Under the pieces are notes generated by a model that did not search any database, was not told where the DNA came from, and saw only the letters and a list, made by a program, of their open reading frames with translations. A DNA stretch of 64,000 nt. Source: Larus michahellis. Lineage: Eukaryota > Chordata > Aves > Charadriiformes > Laridae. Positions 52,192 through 61,200 of this stretch are shown in pieces; position 1 is the first letter of the stretch, and each line of letters starts with the position of its first letter. Location of the stretch: assembly GCF_964199755.1 (NCBI RefSeq), contig NC_133906.1, positions 18,015,378-18,079,377 on the forward strand, read 5' to 3'. Both the position numbers and the translations under genes were made by a program.

Positions 52192-52736
52192 TCACAGGGC
52201 CAGGTGGCAGAGGCGCATGGGTTCTATGTTGTCCCTCCCGTCGCTGAAGCAGGTGCTGAAGAAGGGGCAGTATCTCTCTGCAGAGACCTGGTGGAAGGTG
52301 AAGAGGTGGGACATGTTCCCAGCATCGAAGAAGGTGACGGTGCCCTCCTGGCAGTCCAGGAAGACCCCCACTTTCCGGAGGGGCCGACGGGGAGTCAGGC
52401 GCACCCAGGGGGTGGCAGTGGCCCAGTACTCCGTCCTGTTCCGCAGGCGAAGCGTCCAGTAGCCATTCTCTGGGCACAGCTTGACCTTCACCGCCCGGTC
52501 CACAGCCTCGGCGGCCACCCCCAAGTCCCACTTTGTTTTGCTGCCCACCCAGACCTCCCAGTAGTGCCGGCCACTGTCAAAGGTCTGTGAGCTCAGGACA
52601 TTGACGCACTGACGGAAGCGCCGGGGGCTGCTGGGGACGGGCTGGGCTCGATTCCCCTCTGTCACCGCTGTCAGGTCTCTGGAGAAGACCAGGTTGGGGT
52701 GAGCTGACTCAGGGTCGAAGGTGAGCGGGGCAGGAG
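52192..52736 (-). CDS. TRIM-like exon 6: PRY-SPRY (B30.2) domain and stop
   Basis: 545 bases, residues 247-427 and stop. Single-exon PRY-SPRY as in most TRIM genes: LTFDPESAHPNL, SSPRRFRQCVNVLSS, FDSGRHYWEV, WVRLTPRRPLRKVGVFLDC and DAGNMSHLFTFHQ. It ends IEPMRLCHLAL. Acceptor CTCCACAG|CTCCTG. The SPRY presumably binds a substrate; none can be named. Confidence 0.94.
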
Positions 52737-55700
52737 CTGTGGAGACATTGAGCATGGCATTTTACCGGTTGCATATTCCCCTCTGCGGAGCATCCACGCA
52801 CATCCATCCTTCACCCCAATCCGCTCACCAGGGCAGATGGAGCGCAGCATCCGTCTCCAGAAGATGTACTGCAAGGGGCCACTGTGGCTGTCCCTGTAGT
52901 GCTCCAGGTTGAAGGCAGGCTGGGTCTCAATGCGCACCGAGGGCCTGGGGCAGAGGGAGCACCAGTCAACCCCTCTGCCACGCCGTTAGTGAGGTGTGTG
53001 GGAAGAGTGTGGTCAGGACTACAGCACGCTACCGCACGTGACGGATTTGGTAAAGATGGGACACAAACCTCCCTGGCAGCTGCTCGCTCCCCCTAGCACG
53101 GCACGTGGCTCAGGGCACAGGGGCTGTGGACCGAGGCAGATCCGGCAGCTCCGCTCATGGAGCAGTGACTCCCGGCAGACCAGCACGCCCAAGCAGGACT
53201 CCTGCATGGGTGAACAGGCCAGGCCTGTGGAGCCGGGCTGCATCCCACTACAGAGGGATGGTGGGGACAGGGATGTGCTCCCCTATGGCAGTTCTGGCCC
53301 TCAGCTACTCGCAGTCTCAGACAGACCTGCACCTTGGGGTCAGTTTTGCAGCCCTGGGAGTTGTAAGAAGCTAAAAATGGGCAGGGGGAAGCCAAAGCAT
53401 CCAAAGGCATCAGCCTTGCTCCTGCCTGCAGCGTGCATGGCTCTTGTACCCATTCCAAACCAGCACGTCTCCTCCACGCGCTCTTCCAGCCCATCCGTCT
53501 CAACACGCACGCTCCCTGGGGAGAGCATCCAACATGTGCTGGGGATGAGCCACCACACAGCACAGCACCAGTAGCTCGCTGAGCAATTTGTGATGCTTTT
53601 AAAACTTGAGATAAGATCCCTCCCCATGTGGTCCCAGCCAGGGACAGAGATAAGCTCCCGAAAAGGGAATCGGCTTCTTTCATGCCAGACACGTACCTGA
53701 TATCCAGGCTCTCCACCTGCAGCCAAGAGCAGAGAGAATTAACAGTCACTGTCTGTAATTCATGCAGCTGCACAAAATAAGCTCCCTGTCCTGCCTCCTG
53801 CTGTCATGAAGCACAGAGAGAGGAAACCAACCCGCCAGGACCCTGACCCTGGGGGAAAATGCCTGGGCGCTGCGGCCAAGGCAATTTCACGGGGGTGACA
53901 GAAAAGGAGGAAGGCTCCTGAGACCCACCACATTGGAAAGATCACCATATCCCTTGTGGCTAAAGCCTCCAGACCCCAAGGGAATGGGTAGATAATCCAG
54001 AGGGATGGCAGTGACAGTCTGGTGCTCTCCCCCACCCCAAATTCATATCCTGACTCCTCATCCTTCTGCCAGGGTCGGCCAAGCACACTCACCTCCAGCA
54101 GTGACACTTCTTCCACCTTGCTCAGGGTCTGCTCTATGCGCTCTATGTCCCTCTGCAGCACCGACACCCCCTCCTCCAGCTGGTGGATGTCCCCGTGCAG
54201 GCGTGTCAGGGACTGCTCTTCCTTTTCGCCCAGCTCTACCAGCACAGCTCTCTCCTCCTCCTCCAGGATCTGATGAAGGCGGGCAAACTCTGCGCGGATC
54301 TTGATGTTCAGCTCCCCGGACACCTTCTGAGCAGAGGGAGAATGCAGGAGATGAGTCTGACAGCATAACCACACAAGCAGGTGCACAGGATGGCTGGGCT
54401 CGTTACTCTGCTTACAGAGTTCAGGAAATTCAAGGGTCTCAGACATACCCACGACTTTTTGGCTGGAGAACATGACACAAGGACAACTTCTAAGACTGCA
54501 GAGCCAAAGGGGAAGGAAAAAAAACAAAAGAAAAAAAAAAGAAAAAAGCTCTACCGATGTCTCGGTCACCTTAACTAGAAATCCTTGCACACAGCCACAG
54601 TGGGAGCCCACAGACCTCTCCCACACCACCAGGAATTTGCTTATGTGCACAACTGGAGCTCTTTCGCTTTTCTGGAGCTGCAGACTCAGCTGTTCAGGTT
54701 AGTTAGGATTTATTTCACATCGTGCCAGACCCTGGGCAGAGCCACCTGATACCGGTAACTTGCTCTTTTCCTCTGGTGTCTCCATCTCTCAGGGCTCCTG
54801 TTTGCATGGGAGACGGGGGAGCTGCACAAACTAATCTCTGTAGTCAAGGCTGATAAAATCCCATTCAGCTCTTTTCAGATGTTATTTTTTTTTCCAGTTG
54901 TTTAGTCGGCCAGCCAACCTTGTGGTGCTCTCACTGCCTTCCTGCCTGTTTACAAGAGACAGCCAATGACTTTATTTACCCAGTCTTTAAGCTTTTAACC
55001 TCTAAGTGCAACCTTAGCCCTCATTATTTCTTGAGGAGTGCTTCCTGAAATGCACATCCCTTTCTACCAGCAGGAAACCCATCTCCCCCAGAGCACATCT
55101 GCAGCTTCACCAGCTGGTCCAGCATCCAGCCCCACTTTGCTCTAGCAGGTGCTTGTGCTGACACACCATAACTGCAGAAGACATCCATGGCCTCCCCGTT
55201 CGGGCCAGCAATTTGCTCCTTTACTCTTGAAACACTTCTTAGTCAGCTCTTCCACTGCAACAGGACAACAGCCGCATGTGCTTCTTCGATAACGCTTTGT
55301 TAACCTCAAAGGTCTATTACAAATCTGGCGGCGGGATAGAGGTATGAAACAGTGCAGGCAGGGGGATCGGAGACTCCCGTCGGAAGACAGTCTCCCATCA
55401 GTTTTATCTCACCTCTGAACTACTTCAGTTTTCCTTACACTCTCCTTCTTTGGCTTTTAATATTTTTATGCCACTCAAGAAGGAAGCAGTCAGCCTGTGG
55501 CTGTTCTTGCTTCATTGATCAACGACAAGTAGGCAGCCTGGTGCCACTTGAGCCTGGAGACAGCACTCAGGCTCCTCACATTGTCTCAGAACTTCACAGG
55601 GAATCCAAACGCAGTCCTGGTGACAAGGCCACCGCTCTGCAGCACCAGCACCATTGCTGACCCAGCTCCTTCCGCTTTGCTGTCACCCCTTTGGACACAC

Positions 55701-57012
55701 GAGAGGATTTCAGAGCTTCCAAGAATTAACCCTCTCCCAAAGCTGCTCATCCGACAGCTCTCACCACTCACAGTCTTGGCTCCACTGCACCAATGGACCT
55801 TGTAAATGCTGCATTAACAAGTGTTTAATGTCTCTTCCCGAAGCCTCCACTGACTATTCAGTAGTGGTGGGCTCTGGCCTACGTGGGGCGAGTTTGTTCA
55901 GATCCCTACATAGTTATTCCTCTAGATTTTTAAAGGAAGCTGAGCTAAATCTCAGCTGAAGTGATACACAGATCCTCTATGAACGTTAACCCTGAGGCTG
56001 TACAGAAAGCAGCTATCACAGGGCATTACCGTCAGGCCACAGATATTTTCCTGTGTCGCATGCTTCCTCTGCAAGAAGTTCTCCATCTCCTTCTGACGAG
56101 CTTGCAAAGCATCTTCCAGGTGCTTCTGTAGGAAGGAGGAAAAGAAGGTGAGGAGACCATTTCACTCCTCTGCTGTGATTCAGGAGCAATCCCAGCTCCT
56201 GAGGCCAGCATTAGGGAGAGGCTGCAACAAGATTTCTTACAAAGGCAGCTGGAGAAGAAAGCACCAGATGCACAGACTTGAGAACTACACATGTGTGCAC
56301 ATAATGAAACAAATTTATTTTTAAGACTGGGAGCTTCATCCTGGGATATTGGTTTGCAGAAGGTTTAAACCCCACGTGCTGTGAACTGACTTGTGCAGGG
56401 ACTGACTCCACGAGCAGCACACCCAGCACAAGCAGCCCTCACACCCCTTGCCGCCTGTTCCCTACGCCAGAAACAACCAGGCTGTGATGGAAGTTGGACA
56501 TGGCAGTGAGGGAGAGAAATGCAAGAAAAGAAGTGTCCAAAAGACAGCTGGAAGGAAACAAAGGGAATGAGTAAGGAGGAGACACAGATGTCACTGCACT
56601 CGGGTCAGGTGAGGCACACACAGGGCTCCCTGGTGGGGGAACCGACTGCGGGAGGAGGGGGTGGCAGGCTTGCCTTGGCCACACGGGGCTCTCGCAGCTC
56701 TCGGACTCTTCCTTCCTTAGCCAGGCAGAATCCACTCACCTGCATCTTGTGCTGGTGCTCTGCAGAGCTACAGCGCCGCACCTTCTCCACCAGCCCCGAC
56801 AGCAGGTAGTGTGTGCGGAAAGCCCGGCTGGGGAACTCTTGGCGGCACTGGGGGCAGGAGGGGACGCGGGTGCTGCTCTCCCAGTAGCCCTGGATGCAGG
56901 CCTTGCAGAAGTGGTGCATGCAGTCCAGCATGACGGGCTCGCTGAAGAGGTCGCAGCAGATGACACATGTCAGCTCCTCCCACAGGCTCCGCTCCTGGCT
57001 CCTGCTCGCCAT
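52192..57012 (-). CDS. RING / coiled-coil / PRY-SPRY protein (TRIM62-like) without a B-box, 6 coding exons
   Basis: Predicted cytoplasmic E3 ubiquitin ligase of the TRIM superfamily, 427 residues. Exons: 56740-57012, 56030-56125, 54093-54326, 53697-53716, 52829-52944, 52192-52736, joined in frame (1284 bases with stop). Residues 16-56 form a C3HC4 RING (Cys16, 19, 31, His33, Cys36, 39, 53, 56). Coiled coil is about 92-207, PRY from about 251 (LTFDPESAHPNL) and SPRY about 290-427 (FDSGRHYWEVWV, KVGVFLDCQEGTVTFFD). Exon lengths 96 and 234 are the classic TRIM coiled-coil exons. GPLQYIFW before the PRY and the SPRY wording resemble TRIM62 most among the proteins I know. The B-box that normally follows the RING in the first exon is missing. 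Start: the only nearby in-frame ATG, with G at -3 and +4. Orthology is unsettled, so no symbol is given. Confidence 0.92.
52829..52944 (-). CDS. TRIM-like exon 5: linker before PRY-SPRY
   Basis: 116 bases, residues 208-246 plus one base. Encodes PSVRIETQPAFNLEHYRDSH and GPLQYIFWRRMLRSICP. The GPLQY-x-x-W block is shared with TRIM62-type proteins. Acceptor GCCCCAG|GCCC, donor CCTG|GTGAGC. Confidence 0.93.
52945..53696 (-). other. TRIM-like gene intron 4
   Basis: 752-bp intron. Nothing besides splice sites is visible. Confidence 0.8.
53697..53716 (-). CDS. TRIM-like exon 4: 20-base micro-exon
   Basis: Encodes VESLDI plus two bases of an Arg codon. Flanked by acceptor TTGGCTGCAG and donor ATCAG|GTACGTG. 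It restores frame between exons 3 and 5. TRIM genes usually have a 23-base exon at this point, so this one is one codon shorter. Confidence 0.88.
53717..54092 (-). other. TRIM-like gene intron 3
   Basis: 376-bp intron. No additional feature. Confidence 0.8.
54093..54326 (-). CDS. TRIM-like exon 3: coiled coil
   Basis: 234 bases, residues 124-201. Heptad-rich helix: IRAEFARLHQILEEEERAVL, EEQSLTRLHGDIHQLEEGV and RIEQTLSKVEEVSLLE. It should form the antiparallel dimer rod typical of TRIM proteins. Acceptor CTCAG|AAGG, donor GGAG|GTGAGTG. Confidence 0.94.
54327..56029 (-). other. TRIM-like gene intron 2
   Basis: 1703-bp intron with an A-rich block (about 54518-54546). No exon or transposon recognised. 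Confidence 0.78.
56030..56125 (-). CDS. TRIM-like exon 2: 96-base coiled-coil exon
   Basis: Residues 92-123, KHLEDALQARQKEMENFLQR and following. Exactly 96 bases in phase 0-0, the diagnostic second exon of TRIM genes. Acceptor TTCCTACAG|AAGC, donor CTGACG|GTAATG. Confidence 0.93.
56126..56739 (-). other. TRIM-like gene intron 1 (after RING exon)
   Basis: 614-bp intron. I searched it on the minus strand for a B-box exon (spaced Cys/His pattern C-x2-H ... C-x2-C ... H-x2-H) and found none. Confidence 0.75.
56740..57012 (-). CDS. TRIM-like exon 1: RING domain, start codon
   Basis: 273 bases, residues 1-91. The RING is ELTCVICCDLFSEPVMLDCM, HHFCKACIQGYW and SCPQCRQEF, followed by a short linker HYLLSGLVEKVRR. 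The exon then stops (KMQ|GTGAG) where a standard TRIM first exon would continue into the B-box. Confidence 0.93.
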
Positions 57013-57044
57013 CCCTGCTGGCACACAGGCCCCAAACTGAGCTT

Positions 57045-57920
57045 CCTGCAGCCACCATCCCCAGATCCCTGTCCCTCTGGGCTAGCGCAGAGCTCTGCCC
57101 CCCCTCACGCTGGGCTCTGCTGGCTGCTCTGGGGCAGGGTTTGGTTACCAGACCTCGGGCAGGAGGCACAGGACCTGCCCGGGTGTATCCAGCCCTGGAA
57201 AGCCCCAAACGGTGGGAGTTACCGTGAAGCCCCGGCGGAGGGTCAGCCCCTTTGCAGAATAACAACTTTCCGTTTCCAATTATTTCAGCAAAACCACCCG
57301 CGGGGCCCACCAGGGACGGGCCGTGTGCCCTCACGGGGCCCCAGGGAAGGGCCGGCCTGGCTCAGAGACAGCAAGCAGCCGCCCCACAGCCCGGTGGCCC
57401 CGTGTGCTCCGGCCCCCCTGCTGCGAGGGACACCCCCCCACCACCCCCCCCCGGCTCGGGGCCGCCCCGGGGCTCAGCCTTGGAGCGAGCACCCCAGTCC
57501 ACGCTCTCTACCCCCCGGGACACAACCCCGACCTCCCCCGCCATCGCGGGGCACCCACCGGGCTCCCGGCCCCTCCGCGTCCCGCCGACGGCCCACCAGC
57601 AGCAGCGCCGCCACCGCGCAGCTTCCTGCCGCCCGACTCACCGCCTCCGCTCCGCCCCGCCCCTCCCGGCGGACCGACGCCCGCCTCGACCAATCGCCGC
57701 GCGGAAGCCGCCCCGCCCGTCCGCTCATTGGATGAGCGCCGCGGCCGTGAGGGAGCGGTGGGCGGGGCTTCGGCATGTGACGTGCGTCAGGTGCGGGCGG
57801 GCCCGGGGCGGCTGCCGGGGCCTCGCGAGCCGGCCGCGGGAGGGCGCGTGCCGCCCCGCCCCGCCCCGCCCCGCCCCGCCCCGCCCCGCCCGGTATGGCA
57901 CCGCTGGGTTCGGCAACCGG
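57045..57920 (-). promoter_or_regulatory. CpG-island promoter of the TRIM-like gene, probably bidirectional
   Basis: Dense CpG sequence with CCAAT boxes in both orientations (CCAAT 57690-57694 on plus; ATTGG 57727-57731, i.e. CCAAT on minus), GC boxes, a CRE-like inverted pair TGACGTGCGTCA (57778-57789) and an overlapping E-box-like CATGTGAC. A strong minus-strand donor GGCG|GTGAGTCGG ends a possible noncoding first exon at 57642, and an acceptor CTGCAG before 57045 would join it to the RING exon. A divergent plus-strand transcript is possible but not shown. Confidence 0.55.
57855..57893. repeat. (CCCGC)n array, about 7-8 units
   Basis: Perfect tandem CCCGC pentamers. On the minus strand this is a string of GGGCGG Sp1-type sites immediately behind the predicted TRIM-like promoter. 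Confidence 0.85.
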
Positions 57921-58122
57921 AGCAAAGAACGGACCCCCCCCGCCCGGGGAAGCGCCCGCCCTCCCCCGGTTGCCCCTCGCCCACGGTCCGTGGCTTTGCG
58001 GGGGCGCAGCCGGCTCGCCCAAGCCGCTGGGCAACTCCCGGGGGCGCGGCTTCAGGTCTCGGTCAGGAACCGCGGGGGCCACAGGCGTGTTAGCAAAGCA
58101 AAGGAGGGAGGGTTTTCATCCT

Positions 58123-58299
58123 TGTCCTGGTTTCTGTTTCATTATTTCCTTTTTATTTTATTATAAATATTTAATTAGAGTAGTTTAGTTCCTCCTAAAG
58201 CTGTAAATCTCTTTATCTCTCCACCTCCTCTCCTCGGAGCGGGAGATGGGGGAGAGCATTTGTTGACCATCATTGGCCAGTCCAGCCTAAACCTTGACA
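58123..58299 (+). mobile_element. Solo LTR, ERVL-like, internally shortened, with 5-bp target duplication
   Basis: Starts TGTCCTGGTTTC and ends AACCTTGACA (TG...CA termini). It is flanked on both sides by the same 5 bases, ATCCT (58118-58122 and 58300-58304), as expected for a retroviral-type integration. The start and the end (GTAAATCTCTTTATCTC ... GGGAGATGGGGGAGAG ... TAAACC) recall avian ERVL LTRs from memory. At 177 bp it is much shorter than those, so most of the LTR body appears deleted. Noncoding; no internal viral genes. Confidence 0.65.
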
Positions 58300-61200
58300 A
58301 TCCTGATGGCTGGCCCTGAGATGTCGTGGGAAGCAGCAAACGCTGGTGAACGTGTGAGAAACATCACGAGAGCTTTCAAGGCTGGAAGTTAAAGCGAATA
58401 AAACTGAAACGGGGGGGGGGGGGGACACAACACACAGGGACAAGCAACAGTTACGCAGACCATCTGTCTCCTAACCGCTGGTAGAGCATCCGCCCGCAAG
58501 GGCGATGTGCTGGGGACTGTCCATCTACTGCCCTCCTCCTGCTGCCCCTCTGCGCTCTCTCACCATTAGAGCAGTGCAATTAATGCAGCAAACGTTTCCG
58601 TCCACCTTCATGCTCCTGTCTGAGGGATTTTCCCAGGCTTTCTCTGGCACTGTGTGTGCGTGCTCGCTGGCGTGCAGCAGCCCTGCTCGCTGGGATCGGC
58701 CTCCTCCCTCCCAAGGCCAGCCCCTCGGGGTCACACGCTCAGCCACAGCCCCACGCCGATGTTCGGAGTTTGAGCATCACTGACTGCACAAGGAGCAATT
58801 GGTCCTGGGGGACGTTGGCTGTGGGCAGGCGAGGTGCACCCTGGGCATCCTCCTGCACCCCCCTGGGCACAAAGCAGTGAGGAGCTGATGCTCCTCGTCA
58901 CTCACCATTCCTCGGCAGAGCCCTGGTGTAGGGAGCGCGAATGCTGGAGTGAGCGTGGTGGGGTGGGATGGGATGGGGGAGCAGAGCGCTGAGCTCCAGG
59001 AGGTGCCATGGACAGGGGAGGGAGGATGTGGGCTGCTGTGAAAGTGCTCCGAGGCCTCTGGGTGGCCAAAGCAAGTGGCATCTGTGGATGCCAATGAAGT
59101 TAAGTCGTGCTTAAACACGCTGCCAGCCCCAGCACAGTTGTTCTGGGGGCTCAGGACCTGCTCCAGCTGGCTGAGCAAGGCAGGGGTTGGCTGCACCCTC
59201 TTGCTCCAGTCCCCATGGTGGCAGTGGGACAGGGATGCTCAGCACCCGCTGCTCGCCAGGCACTGGGGGATGGAAAGCACTCGCTGGGCAGGAATTATTT
59301 CCAACAGGCTGAACCCACTCCCATCGCTGCCCTTTTCCCCTCTCCACTGCACAGCTCAGCGGGGTCCCCCTGGGAATGTCACTAGGATGGTGACACTGGG
59401 ACCTAGGGATGACACAGGGATCCAGGGATGCCCAAACAATCTCCGCTTAGCTGTGACTTAGCACAGCAAAACCTCACTCCCCATATTTACAGAGTTTTGT
59501 GCTTCCAGTGAGCTGTATCTTGTCGTGCGAATGTGCCGGGGCTTGCTGGGAGCAGTGACCGCTGCCAGCCCAGCGTGCTGCAGCCGCTGTGGCAGCGGGA
59601 GGGTGGCACATGTCACCTTCCCGCCATGCGCCAGCAGTCCCTGAAAACAGCCGGCTTTGAACTGGTGGATTTTGGATGGGAGCTGAATCGTCTGCTTACA
59701 TGCGTCCTTTTGAGAGGGAGAGAGCTTCATCATCCGTGCCCAGGCTTTGATCTCCGGGCTTTGCCACCATTTCTCCAGGAGGCACTACAGACTATGCACA
59801 GACACGCGCACAAACCAGCAGACAAGACGCCCAGCCCAGGACACGCAGCCCGGGGTGAGCCAGGGTGCTGCTCCCTGACCTGCTGCAGCTTGCAGTGCCA
59901 TGGGCCATTACTTGCGCATCTCTGCACAGAGGTCAGAGCATCAATAATTGCTTTTGAGCAGAGATCTGGAATGTGCCGCAAAAGGTTACGTTCCCCCAAC
60001 AGCCTGAGCCACCAGTGGTGGGAGATGTCCCTGTGAATCAGCATCTGCGCTGTGTTCGGAGAGCTCATCCCTCCCCGCGGGGCTGGGATGAGCCCAGGGA
60101 GGTGACAGCCCCCAGCCGGCGCCTCCCTGTGCCCGGGGGCAGCTGCAGGCCTGCCGTTTGGAGAAGACGAGTCCCTCTGTAGCCAGGTAACTGAAGCTTC
60201 ACCCTTAAACAGCAGAATTTGTGATAGCTCAGCTGATGTTGAGCTCCCCCGTCAGCTCCACTCTCAGCCCCAGCTGAAACCTGGTCCTGGGCACTGCGGG
60301 AGCATCCCCCCGCTGTGGCACTGCGCTGGGGCTGTGCCAGCCGATACTGGGGCTGGCCCAGGGCTGCGGGATGCTGCTGTCATGGGAGCGATGCTCTGCA
60401 CCAGGGCATGGTGCTGCCAGCGGGGTCCAGGTGCTGCAGGACACCCTGCAGCACCCAAGGGCGTCCTGGACACCCTGATGTCTGGACTCGACTTTCCCAA
60501 TAACTCCCCTTGTTGCCGACAGCACCGATTGCCCATGTAAAATTGCTCGTCTCCATCTTTGCAGGTTTGAACTGCAAACGCGGGTTTCGGAGCCAAAGGA
60601 GGAGCGGCACCATTTTACCATGCACTGCACTAATCCATCAATCCCAGAAGAAAGTTCTAATACAGGCGGGGATGTCCTCGTCATGGCCATTTAACTTTCT
60701 GGGACATCAACTATGAGATCTAAAGCTAACAGTGAGTGGCAGTCATTTCCCAATGAACACGTCTCCCGTCTGCGGATTGAAAACACACGCCCGAGCGTCC
60801 CCGGGTCTCGAATTCTTGTTTAAGTGCTCCTGGCATCTCCTTCCTTTCAGCACTCGCTTCAGTTGGCAATGTAATGTTTTTCTTTCTTTTTTTAGCATAT
60901 TCCTCTCGGGAGGCTCCAAGTTCTGGGCTGGGACCGGAGAACGCCCTGTTTGGAGAGCCTGGTTATGCACTGGGGAGATGAAGGATAACATGGATGGGGA
61001 AGGGTCTGGCCGAAAACTCATGGATAGGGTCCAAACCCCATCGCGGTTCTCCGCTCCGTGCAGTAAACATGTATTTTTGGAGATGGGTGTCAGGGGCACA
61101 GTTTGGCCCTAGAGAAGGAGGGGAATGAAGTGGAGAGTGTGGTGGGTCCAGCTGCCGGAGGGATTCACTGGGGTCCCAGTGATACATGAGGAGAAGGGGA

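Noticed and set aside
56126..56739. Possible B-box exon in TRIM-like intron 1
   Set aside because: The open frame on the minus strand here has too few Cys/His residues and no C-x2-H ... H-x2-H spacing.
57252..58166. Long plus-strand open frames over the TRIM-like promoter
   Set aside because: Pro/Arg/Ala-rich translations of CpG island and CCCGC repeats, overlapping the LTR at one end; no homology.
58470..58520. tRNA-like word (GGTAGAGCA) downstream of the LTR
   Set aside because: Resembles an A box, but no B box (GGTTCGA-type) and no acceptor stem pairing follow.
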